In this document: in pieces, positions 16,333 to 23,727 of the stretch | How the letters are laid out: each line of letters begins with the position of its first letter | How positions within the stretch are numbered: position 1 is the stretch's first letter | Assembly (NCBI GenBank): GCA_028818385.1 | Contig: JAPPNY010000234.1 | Coordinates: 1-28,755, forward strand | Reading direction: 5' to 3' | Length of the DNA: 28,755 nt | DNA from: Spirochaetaceae bacterium | Lineage (GTDB): Bacteria; Spirochaetota; Spirochaetia; SZUA-6; Bin103 | Translations under genes and position numbers: made by a program | Notes under the pieces: model-generated | What the model was told of the DNA's origin: nothing | The model's input: the letters and a program-made list of their open reading frames with translations, nothing else | Database searches by the model: none

Positions 16333-17277
16333 GTGAGCACTACCACGGACCTCCGGATGGAAGCCATGGCAGGCCGGCGGCGCGGCCTGCTTTACCATCT
16401 CAGGCGCGAGCCCGCGCTGTACCTGATGCTCGTCCCGGCGCTGGTCTACCTGGCGCTGTTCAAGTACCTGCCGATGTACGGCATCACCGTGGTGTTCCAG
16501 GATTTCCGCCTGGCGCGCGGCTACTTCGGCAGCCGCTGGGTCGGTTTCGATCACATCCTTCGCTTCCTGTCCGACCCGTTCACCCCGCGCATCATCCGCA
16601 ACACGGTCATCCTCAGCTTCCTGCTGCTGATCACGTTTCCCGCGCCGATCACGCTGGCGCTGCTGCTCAACGAGGTCGGCAGCGTCGGCTACAAGCGCAC
16701 CATCCAGACCATCTCCTACCTGCCCCACTTCATCTCCGTGGTGGTCGTCGTCGGCCTGCTGAAGACCTACTTCGCCACCGACGGGCTGGTGAACGACGTG
16801 ATCGGCCGCCTGGGGGTCGAGCCGCAGCGCTACTTCATCGACCCGCAATGGTTCCGGCCCCTGTACGTGCTGTCGGACGTCTGGCAGTCGGTCGGCTGGG
16901 GATCGATCCTCTACCTGGCGGCGCTCAACAACGTCAATCCCGAGCTGTACGAGTCCGCCTACGTCGACGGCGCAAACCGCTGGCGCCGCATCTGGCACGT
17001 GACGCTGCCGGCCATGAGCCCGGTAATCGTCATCGTGCTCATCTTCCGGATCGGCAACCTGATGGACGTCGGCTTCGAGAAGGTGTTCCTGATGTACACG
17101 GAGACCACCTACGAGGTCGCCGACGTCATCAAGACCTACACCTATCGAAGGGGGATCATGGAGCAACAGTTCAGCTACGCCACGGCGGTCGGCCTGTTCG
17201 AGTCGGTGATCAACTTCTTCCTGATCATCGGCGCCAACTTCCTGTCCCGGCGCGTCACCGGGAACAGCCTGTGGTAG
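16333..17277 (+). CDS. ABC sugar transporter permease, LplB type
   Basis: A 314-residue inner-membrane permease with six predicted helices. PALYLMLVPALVYLALFKYLPMYG (27-50) is the LplB/YtepP-like first helix. The EAA loop that docks the ATPase reads YESAYVDGANRWRRIWHVTLP (206-226). The C-terminus RVTGNSLW is typical. It imports oligosaccharides or glycan fragments with the LplC partner and the binding protein downstream. The start may be the GTG at 16333 or the ATG at 16357. No cognate ATPase is encoded in the window; such systems often borrow a shared MsmX-like ATPase. Confidence 0.92.
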   Translation: MSTTTDLRMEAMAGRRRGLLYHLRREPALYLMLVPALVYLALFKYLPMYGITVVFQDFRLARGYFGSRWVGFDHILRFLSDPFTPRIIRNTVILSFLLLITFPAPITLALLLNEVGSVGYKRTIQTISYLPHFISVVVVVGLLKTYFATDGLVNDVIGRLGVEPQRYFIDPQWFRPLYVLSDVWQSVGWGSILYLAALNNVNPELYESAYVDGANRWRRIWHVTLPAMSPVIVIVLIFRIGNLMDVGFEKVFLMYTETTYEVADVIKTYTYRRGIMEQQFSYATAVGLFESVINFFLIIGANFLSRRVTGNSLW

Positions 17278-17293
17278 CGCCGGGGGTGGTGTG

Positions 17294-18217
17294 ATGACCC
17301 GCGCCGCGTCGGCCGGACTGTACCGCTACGACCGCTCGGGCGGCGCATTGGCGTTCCGGGTCGCCAACACCGTGTTGCTCGGCGGCGTGGCGCTGGCGAT
17401 GCTGTACCCGTTCATCTACGTCGTGTCGGTGTCGATCAGCGACCTGTCGGCCGTCGCCACCCGCGAGGTACGGCTGCTGCCGATCGGCTTCGACCTGGAC
17501 GCCTACCGGCGCATCTTCCGCAGCGACCTCCTCCTCGGCTCCTACTGGAACACCATCCACTACACGACCGTGGGCGTCGCCGTGTCGCTGACCCTGATCG
17601 CGCTCACCGCCTATCCGCTGTCGATCCGCACCTTCTACGGCCGCCGCGTGATCACGCTGCTGTTCGTGGTCACCATGTTCTTCTCCGGCGGCTTCATCCC
17701 GCTGTTCCTGGTCGTGCGCGGCCTGGGATTCATGGACACGGTGTGGGCGCTGGCGGTGCCGGGGGCTATCGCGGTGTTCCACCTGATCATCGCCCGCACC
17801 CAGTTCGAGCAGATCCCGGACTCGCTGCGCGAGTCGGCGAAGATGGACGGCGCCGGCCACTTCCGCATCCTGGGCGTGCTGTACCTGCCGCTGTCGCTGC
17901 CGATGTTCGCGACGCTGTTCCTGTTCATCTCCGTCGGGCACTGGAACAGCTTCTTCGCGCCGCTGATGTACATGCGCGAGCTGACCCGGCAGCCGCTGCA
18001 GGTAATCCTGCGAGAGATCCTGGTGCGCAACAAGCTCACCGGCATCCTCGGCGAGTTCCAGAGCTTCGAGTGGCGGCAGGAGGAGTACGTGCCCGGCATG
18101 CAGCAGGCGCTGCGCGCCGGCGCCATCATCGTCAGCACCGGCCCGATCCTGCTGGTGTATCCGTTCATTCAACGGTACTTTGTCAAGGGTGCGCTGCTCG
18201 GCTCCCTGAAGGAGTAG
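17294..18217 (+). CDS. ABC sugar transporter permease, LplC type
   Basis: A 307-residue CUT1-type permease, the partner of the LplB protein, 16 bases downstream of it. The text LGGVALAMLYPFIYVVSVSISD is the first helix. FVVTMFFSGGFIPLFLVVRGLG and the EAA loop LRESAKMDGAGHFRILGVLYLPLS are family marks. The C-terminus IQRYFVKGALLGSLKE is the standard LplC ending. GGGGGTGG before the ATG at 17294 can serve as ribosome binding site; the adjacent GTG at 17291 is less likely. The last codons are duplicated in tandem after the stop. Confidence 0.92.
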   Translation: MTRAASAGLYRYDRSGGALAFRVANTVLLGGVALAMLYPFIYVVSVSISDLSAVATREVRLLPIGFDLDAYRRIFRSDLLLGSYWNTIHYTTVGVAVSLTLIALTAYPLSIRTFYGRRVITLLFVVTMFFSGGFIPLFLVVRGLGFMDTVWALAVPGAIAVFHLIIARTQFEQIPDSLRESAKMDGAGHFRILGVLYLPLSLPMFATLFLFISVGHWNSFFAPLMYMRELTRQPLQVILREILVRNKLTGILGEFQSFEWRQEEYVPGMQQALRAGAIIVSTGPILLVYPFIQRYFVKGALLGSLKE

Positions 18218-18237
18218 GACTCCCTGAAGGAGGAGCA
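18202..18237 (+). repeat. 18-bp imperfect tandem duplication at the end of the LplC gene
   Basis: CTCCCTGAAGGAG occurs at 18202-18214 and again at 18220-18232, within two 18-base units that match at 16 positions. The first unit encodes SLKE and the stop; the second follows the stop. Each unit can form a small CTCC/GGAG hairpin. Confidence 0.75.
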
Positions 18238-18247
18238 GCGCAGGCAA

Positions 18248-18262
18248 CCCCGAGTTTCGGGG
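18248..18262 (+). promoter_or_regulatory. Stem-loop upstream of the binding-protein gene
   Basis: CCCCGA-GTT-TCGGGG forms a six-bp stem with a three-base loop. No run of T follows, so it is more likely an RNA-processing or stabilising hairpin than a terminator. It sits between the permeases and the binding protein, where unequal expression of the subunits is commonly set. Confidence 0.5.
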
Positions 18263-18288
18263 AATCATCAACGGAGAAGGAGAGAGAG

Positions 18289-19905
18289 ATGAAACGACTC
18301 CTCATCGCCCTATTGAGCGCGGCCATGCTGACCGCGCTCGGCACGGTCGCCTGGTCGGAAGGCAGCGGAGAGGCAGCCGCCCCGGCAGCCGACGACGTCG
18401 TCACCGTCACGCTGCTGCAGCGCCAGGACCCGCTCGGGGTCGGCGACTTCCGCACGCGCGGCCTCTACCAGGTGATCCTGGACCGGTTCAACCTGGACAT
18501 CGAAGCCCGGCTGATGGCGAACGAGCCGTTCCGCGAGCAGTTCAAGCTGATCATCGCAGCCGGCGACATGCCGGACATGCTGGCCGGCGTGAGCCGCACC
18601 ACCATCGACGAGCTCAACCAGTGGGGAACGGACGGACTGCTCTACCCGGTCGACACGCTCATGCACGTGGCGCCCGAGCTGCAGCGCTTCTATGCGCAGT
18701 ACCCGGACGCCGTGGACTACAACACCGCGCCCGACGGGCACATGTACAACATCCCCGGCGGCTACGACACGCCGATCTTCTACCACGGCACGGCGGTGCG
18801 GAAGGACCTGCTGGACTCGGTCGGCTTCGACCTGGACGGCGTCAAGGACTTCGACGACTACATCGACATGTACCGCGCGCTGATGGAAGCCAACGACGGC
18901 AAGCCGGTGATGAGCACCCGGTCGGGCGTCGGCGGCCTGATGGCGCTGCCGATGAAGGCGGTCGGCCTGGACGGCCCGTCGACGATTTCCTTCGACGACG
19001 AAGCGGACCGGTTCTTCTTCCCGTACACCTCGGACGCCGCCCGCTTCGCGGTCGCGTGGGTCCGCCAGCTCTACGAGGAAGGCATCCTGCACCCGGACGC
19101 GCTGATCCACGGTGAGGACGACTGGGAGCCGGACATGGGCGAGCTGGTCTACCCCGCCCTGTTCCACGACTGCGTCTTCTGCTTCACCTACAACAACGAG
19201 GAGCGCTACAAGCGCGAGAATCCCGATTCCACCTCGAACTTCGTCGCGGTGACGCCGCCGGAGTACGAGGGCGCGCTGCAGCCGTGGCGCAACCGCCGCG
19301 TCGGCACCGGCCTGGAGATCATCCTCAACTCCGAACTGCCGGAATGGAAGGCGGAGCGCATCATGGGCATGCTCGACTGGTTCCGCGGTGAGGAAGGCCA
19401 CGCCGTATCCATAATGGGCATCGAGGGCGAGGACTGGGTGCTGCTCGACGGCCTGCCGCGGCAGCTCTACGCGCGGCCCGGCAACGAGTACGTCTTTCCG
19501 GAGGAGTGGCAGTCCAAGGTCAAGAGCGCCGAAGAGTTCGAGGCGTGGAACGAGAACTGGGGCTACATCAAGTTCGCGGGCGACGTCGCGCAGAAGGCGT
19601 GGCAGCTCGGCGGCCAGCACCTGAAGAACGCGGACACCAACAAGTTCGTGAACGACTACGTGCCCAAGTACTCGCAGGTGTATGCCAAGTCGCCGTCCCC
19701 GCGGATCACCTTCAACGAGGAGGAGGCGGAGGAGATCCCTTCGCTCCGCAACGCCCTCAACACCGCCGCGTACGAGTGGGTGGCGAAGGCGATCGTCGGC
19801 CAGGTCGACATGGCCGAGTGGGACGATTTGCAGGGGCAGCTCCAGGCGCTGGGGCTGGAGCGCTACGAGGAGATCTACAACGCCGCGTACGCGCGCACCA
19901 AGTAG
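18289..19905 (+). CDS. Extracellular solute-binding protein of the LplBC sugar transporter
   Basis: A 538-residue periplasmic binding protein of the LplA/family-1 type. A signal peptide covers about residues 1-22 (MKRLLIALLSAAMLTALGTV), with no lipobox Cys. A SEGSGEAAAPAAD linker follows, a style common in spirochaetes. The text FKLIIAAGDMPDMLAG (near 85-100), TDGLLYPVD and MYNIPGG is characteristic of LplA-like proteins. It captures an oligosaccharide and delivers it to the permeases encoded immediately upstream. The start at 18289 has a strong GGAGAAGGAG site. An intrinsic terminator follows 41 bases after the stop. Confidence 0.92.
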   Translation: MKRLLIALLSAAMLTALGTVAWSEGSGEAAAPAADDVVTVTLLQRQDPLGVGDFRTRGLYQVILDRFNLDIEARLMANEPFREQFKLIIAAGDMPDMLAGVSRTTIDELNQWGTDGLLYPVDTLMHVAPELQRFYAQYPDAVDYNTAPDGHMYNIPGGYDTPIFYHGTAVRKDLLDSVGFDLDGVKDFDDYIDMYRALMEANDGKPVMSTRSGVGGLMALPMKAVGLDGPSTISFDDEADRFFFPYTSDAARFAVAWVRQLYEEGILHPDALIHGEDDWEPDMGELVYPALFHDCVFCFTYNNEERYKRENPDSTSNFVAVTPPEYEGALQPWRNRRVGTGLEIILNSELPEWKAERIMGMLDWFRGEEGHAVSIMGIEGEDWVLLDGLPRQLYARPGNEYVFPEEWQSKVKSAEEFEAWNENWGYIKFAGDVAQKAWQLGGQHLKNADTNKFVNDYVPKYSQVYAKSPSPRITFNEEEAEEIPSLRNALNTAAYEWVAKAIVGQVDMAEWDDLQGQLQALGLERYEEIYNAAYARTK

Positions 19906-19946
19906 CGCGCGCTTCGCGCCGGAGCCGGCGAAACAGCCGGAAGACA

Positions 19947-19973
19947 GGGCGGCCCGCCGAGGGCCGCCCTTTT
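19947..19973 (+). terminator. Intrinsic terminator after the binding-protein gene
   Basis: A perfect nine-bp stem GGGCGGCCC/GGGCCGCCC (19947-19955 and 19961-19969) with a GCCGA loop is followed by TTTT. It separates the transporter operon from the propeller gene at 20008, although some read-through is possible. Confidence 0.85.
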
Positions 19974-20007
19974 CGTTCGCACAGGGCAAGGACCAGGGAG
20001 GCACGCG

Positions 20008-21495
20008 ATGAGCGACGCACAGCGAAAATACCTGTTCACGGACTTCCGCCACATCCGCTGCGGGGACGTGGTGTGGCGCGATCCCGGCGGCGAAAAGCTC
20101 GGCAGCCCGCCGGCGCCGCCGTTCCGCAGGCTCATCCCCGAGGCGCGCTTCCTGCCGTGGGGCGTGCGTCTGCAGGCGCAGCCGGCCGAGCAGATCGGCC
20201 CCGACGACGGGCTGACCAACTTCGCCGGCACCGTGGTCCAGGAGGAAGGCGGATACCGCTCATGGAAGCTCGCCATCCCCGAGGGTCCGGAGACGCTCGG
20301 CGGCGTGAGCATCATCTGCCGCGAGTCCGGCGACGGCTTTGCCTGGCGGACGGCAGCCGAGTGTCCGATCGACACCGGCGGCCAGTTCAAGCTGATGGGC
20401 TCGGGCTTCTTCCGCGACGACCACGGATCGCCAGCGGAACGCTACAAGGCGGTCTGGACCGCACGCGCGCCGCGCGAGCAGTGGGAGGCGATCTACCGCG
20501 AGTACTGCACGGTGCATCCGCGCTACCGCGACTGGCGCATCCATCCCGCCCGCAAGGTGATGTGCGTGTACGGAGCCGTGTCGCCGGATGGCCTTGCCTG
20601 GACGGCGCTCCCCGAGCCGCTGCTCATCCACATGAGCGATACCGACAGCGCCATCTACTTCGACGAGCGCCTGGGCCGCTACGTGTTCTACACCCGCTGG
20701 TACAACGACGAACGCCGCTCTGTCGGGCGCACCGAGTCAGACGACTTCCGCCACTGGGACCCGGTCATGCCGTGCCTGGAGGTGCCGCTCGACAACCCCA
20801 CGGTCGACATCTACACCAACGGCCGCACCAGCTATCCGGGACTGCCCGGCTACCACCTGATGTTCCCGATGTTCTACGAGCGCTGGACGCAGCAGTCGGA
20901 CATCCGCCTCTACTCCAGCACCGACGGGATGATCTGGAAGGAGGTGCCGGGCGGCCCGGTGATCCGTCCCGGTCAGGCCGGAACCTGGGACGGCTACTTC
21001 CTGTACTCCTCGCGCAATCTGGTGGACCTGCCGCAGGACCGCATTGGCGTGCCCTACGCCGGCACCCGCTACCCGCACAAGTACCCGCGCTGGCCGGAAG
21101 TCGTGGACGACATCCGGAGCGGCTGGGCGGTGTGGCCTCGCGACCGGCTGTCCGCGCTGGTGGCCGACCGGCAGGGCGAGGTGTTCACCTTCCCCATGCG
21201 GCCTTCGGGCCGCGAGCTGCGACTGAACGTGCGCACGAGGGAGGCGGGAGAGGTCCGGGTGGGCGTGCTGCGCGCCGAGGGGCAGATCGCCGACGGCACC
21301 GACCGGCTGCCCGACCGCGAGGCCGTTCCCGTCTCGGGCCGCGGCGTCGAGGACTGCGTACGCATCTCGGGCGATCATGCCTCCGCCGTCGTGCGCTGGC
21401 GGACCGGCACGGACCTGGGCGTCGGGCCGGACGACTCGGTGATGCTGCACATCACTCTGCGCGCGGCCGAGCTGTTCGCCTTCGAGTGGGTCTGA
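20008..21495 (+). CDS. Beta-propeller protein, GH32/43-like (paralogue 3)
   Basis: A 495-residue protein that begins KYLFTDFRHIRCGDVVW. Propeller-type repeats follow: RESGDGFAWRT, VSPDGLAWTALP, ESDDFRHWDP and SSTDGMIWKEVP. The C-terminal module starts PRDRLSALVAD and ends VMLHITLRAAELFAFEWV, the same module as in the 464- and 785-aa paralogues. No signal peptide is visible. The start has GGGAGG six bases upstream, an excellent site. The gene follows the binding-protein terminator in the same direction and is likely part of the same regulon. Glycan hydrolysis or lysis is inferred; catalytic residues cannot be named. Confidence 0.77.
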   Translation: MSDAQRKYLFTDFRHIRCGDVVWRDPGGEKLGSPPAPPFRRLIPEARFLPWGVRLQAQPAEQIGPDDGLTNFAGTVVQEEGGYRSWKLAIPEGPETLGGVSIICRESGDGFAWRTAAECPIDTGGQFKLMGSGFFRDDHGSPAERYKAVWTARAPREQWEAIYREYCTVHPRYRDWRIHPARKVMCVYGAVSPDGLAWTALPEPLLIHMSDTDSAIYFDERLGRYVFYTRWYNDERRSVGRTESDDFRHWDPVMPCLEVPLDNPTVDIYTNGRTSYPGLPGYHLMFPMFYERWTQQSDIRLYSSTDGMIWKEVPGGPVIRPGQAGTWDGYFLYSSRNLVDLPQDRIGVPYAGTRYPHKYPRWPEVVDDIRSGWAVWPRDRLSALVADRQGEVFTFPMRPSGRELRLNVRTREAGEVRVGVLRAEGQIADGTDRLPDREAVPVSGRGVEDCVRISGDHASAVVRWRTGTDLGVGPDDSVMLHITLRAAELFAFEWV

Positions 21496-21516
21496 GGTAC
21501 AGGGGGCTGAGGTACA
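21492..21516 (+). repeat. Ten-bp direct repeat before ATPase B
   Basis: CTGAGGTACA occurs at 21492-21501, overlapping the propeller stop codon, and again at 21507-21516. The second copy supplies the GAGG ribosome binding site for the five-codon leader ORF of the ATPase. Confidence 0.6.
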
Positions 21517-21518
21517 CT

Positions 21519-21536
21519 GTGCGCCTGTCGACATGA
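21519..21536 (+). other. Five-codon leader ORF (MRLST) overlapping the ATPase B start
   Basis: GTG CGC CTG TCG ACA TGA is preceded by GAGG at six bases, and its TGA overlaps the ATPase ATG as ATGA. Length, spacing and residue pattern (M-basic/polar-L-S/T-x) match the leader of paralogue A at 11306-11323. Confidence 0.4.
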
Positions 21537-22651
21537 CGGCAGCGCCGCAACGACTGTTCGCTCCCGGCGACGGCGCCACGCCACCCGCGCTCACCGGGCG
21601 CGAGCGGGAGGAGGCGGTCTTGACGCGATGTCTGGCGGATCTGCTCGCAGGCACCTCCCCTCCCCATGACGTGGTCCTGACCGGTCCGCGCGGCAACGGC
21701 AAGACGGTCCTGCTCAACTGGTTCGAGCACGCCTGTCGCGACCACGGAACGGATGTGGACGTCGTGAACCTGACCCCGGACGACATTCCGACCCGTGACG
21801 CCTTGATCGACGTCCTGTCGCCGCGCGGGATAGCCAGGCTGCTGTCCCGAGAGAGCACCCTGGGGGCGAAACTGACCGCCCGGTGCCGCAAGAAGCCGTT
21901 CGCGGTTTTGCTCGACGAAGCGCACACGCTGGATCCCGGCGTCGGCAGAGTGCTGCTCAACGCCAGTCAACAGGTGCGCGCCAACGCGCCGTTCCTGCTG
22001 GCGTTGGCCGGGACGCCGGGCCTGGCGGCGCATCTCGGCGCCATGGGCGTGTCATTCTGGAGCCGCTTGGGCGAGGGGCGTCTCGGCATCGGCCTGCTGA
22101 GCGACGCGGCCGCCCGCGCCGCCCTGGTCGAGCCGCTGGCCGCGCACGGCACGAGCCTCGACGCCGACGCCCTCAATGCGGTGATCGACGACAGCCAGCG
22201 CTACCCGTACTTCATCCAGGTCTGGGGTCGCGCCCTGTGGCAGCAGCGCCTGGCAATCGGTGCGACCCGGCTGACCGCCGTTCACGTGGACGCGGCACGG
22301 CCCGACGTGGCCGGCCAGATCACGGACTACTACCAGGAGCGCTATCGGGAACTGGAGACCCGCGGCTTGCTGCCGGCAGCCGTGGCGACGGCGCCGCTCT
22401 TCCAGGCCGGAGCGGACGCCACCGCTTCCGATCACGCCATCGACGCTGCCCTCGCCGCGACCGGGACCGACGCCGCAGCCCGGCTGGCCGCCCGCGAGGA
22501 ATTGCACCGGCTCGGCTACCTATGGAGCCCGCCGGGCCAACTGCCGCCGGTCGTCTGGATCGCCGGCATCCCGTCGCTGACGGCCTACGTGCTGGCCAAC
22601 GCCCCGCCGCTCGGTGTCCGGAAGACGGACGATGGCGATGCGGGCGGCTGA
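21533..22651 (+). CDS. AAA/STAND-type ATPase, paralogue B
   Basis: A 372-residue P-loop ATPase closely similar to the minus-strand protein at 10161, from PALTGREREEAVLTRCLADLL onward. Walker A is GPRGNGKT (51-58) and Walker B is AVLLDEAH (124-131). It also has LAGTPGLAAHLG and SQRYPYFIQVWGRALW. It lacks the roughly 20-residue insertion of paralogue A, and its C-terminal third has diverged further, including a Thr/Ala-rich stretch near 280-310. The biological role is not known. The gene converges with the LDH2-family gene, with only nine bases between their stop codons. Confidence 0.82.
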   Translation: MTAAPQRLFAPGDGATPPALTGREREEAVLTRCLADLLAGTSPPHDVVLTGPRGNGKTVLLNWFEHACRDHGTDVDVVNLTPDDIPTRDALIDVLSPRGIARLLSRESTLGAKLTARCRKKPFAVLLDEAHTLDPGVGRVLLNASQQVRANAPFLLALAGTPGLAAHLGAMGVSFWSRLGEGRLGIGLLSDAAARAALVEPLAAHGTSLDADALNAVIDDSQRYPYFIQVWGRALWQQRLAIGATRLTAVHVDAARPDVAGQITDYYQERYRELETRGLLPAAVATAPLFQAGADATASDHAIDAALAATGTDAAARLAAREELHRLGYLWSPPGQLPPVVWIAGIPSLTAYVLANAPPLGVRKTDDGDAGG

Positions 22652-22660
22652 GCGCGCTCG

Positions 22661-23722
22661 TCACTCCTCTTCGATCGCAGGTGGCGTCACGCCGAGCGCA
22701 CGAGCGAGCTTCGCAGTGCGCTCCCAGGTGGACGGTTCGATCGTGACAGCCTCGTCGCGCTCCGCCTCCGTGCGCGCCTCCGGCTCGCCCGGATAGAGGA
22801 TCTCGTCGTGACCGGCCATCAGCCGTGACGACTTCACGTGCGGGATGAGCGCCCCCAGCTCGGCGCGGTAGAAGTCCCCGCCACAGAACGCGGCCGGATC
22901 CAGGAACAGCGCCAGGAACCCGTTCGCCACGCGCTGCACGCCCGTCGTGCTGCAGCCGGCGCCGGTCAGCGCCCCGGCCAGCACCTCGCAGAACATCGCC
23001 AGGCTGTAGCCCTTGTGCCCGCCGAACGGCAGCAGCGCCCCACGCGGCCCTGTTCCATCAGGACGACCGGCGTACGCCTTCGGATCGGTGGAAGGCTGTC
23101 CGGCACCGTCGACCAGGTGGCCGGGTCCCAGCGCCTCGCCCCGCTCGACGGCGACCTGCACCTTGCCGGCCGCGATCGAGGAGGTGGCGATGTCCATCAT
23201 CATCGGCGGGCCGTCCGGCAGCGGCGCGCCGGCCGCCAGCGGGTTGGCCGACAGGCGGCGCTCGCATCCGCCGTGCGGCGCGGTGACCAGGCCGCCGCCG
23301 TGCGTGTTCGTGAACGAGAAGCACACCAGTCCCGCCTCGGCCGCCTGCTCCATGAACTCGCCCATGCGGCCCAGGTGGGCGGAGCGCCGGATGGTCAGCA
23401 CGCAGTGCCCGCCGCGCGCCTTCTCGATCGCCCAGCCGGTAGCGACGCGGCCGACGTACTGGCCCCACCCGAAGTGGCCGTCCACCTGCGCCACGTGCGG
23501 TTCGTCGACCACGCGCTCGGGCTCGGCCGCGGGATCGACCCAGCCGCGGTCGACATAGTTGCAGTACGAGGCGGCACGGATGAAGCCGTGCGAGTCGTGG
23601 CCGCGCCGGTTGGAGAGCACCAGCGACTCGGCGACGACGCGGGCGATGTGCGCGGGCGTGCCCTTGGCCTGCAGCAGCTCGGCGACGTAGGCGCGCAGCG
23701 CCGGGACCGCGACGGAAACCAT
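22661..23722 (-). CDS. Malate/L-lactate dehydrogenase family (LDH2) oxidoreductase
   Basis: A 353-residue NAD(P)-dependent dehydrogenase of the Ldh_2 (PF02615) family, which oxidises 2-hydroxy acids such as malate, L-lactate, sulfolactate or ureidoglycolate. Marks are RRGHDSHGFIR (39-49), the catalytic-type His in RRSAHLGRMGEF (112-123), MMMDIATSSIAAGKV (174-188) and FGGHKGYSLAMFCEVLAG. The length is usual. The start at 23722 lies five bases after the stop of the M24 peptidase, with GAAGGATAGGG overlapping that stop as ribosome binding site, so the two form an operon. Substrate cannot be told from the sequence. Confidence 0.9.
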   Translation of the reverse strand: MVSVAVPALRAYVAELLQAKGTPAHIARVVAESLVLSNRRGHDSHGFIRAASYCNYVDRGWVDPAAEPERVVDEPHVAQVDGHFGWGQYVGRVATGWAIEKARGGHCVLTIRRSAHLGRMGEFMEQAAEAGLVCFSFTNTHGGGLVTAPHGGCERRLSANPLAAGAPLPDGPPMMMDIATSSIAAGKVQVAVERGEALGPGHLVDGAGQPSTDPKAYAGRPDGTGPRGALLPFGGHKGYSLAMFCEVLAGALTGAGCSTTGVQRVANGFLALFLDPAAFCGGDFYRAELGALIPHVKSSRLMAGHDEILYPGEPEARTEAERDEAVTIEPSTWERTAKLARALGVTPPAIEEE

Positions 23723-23727
23723 GTGCC

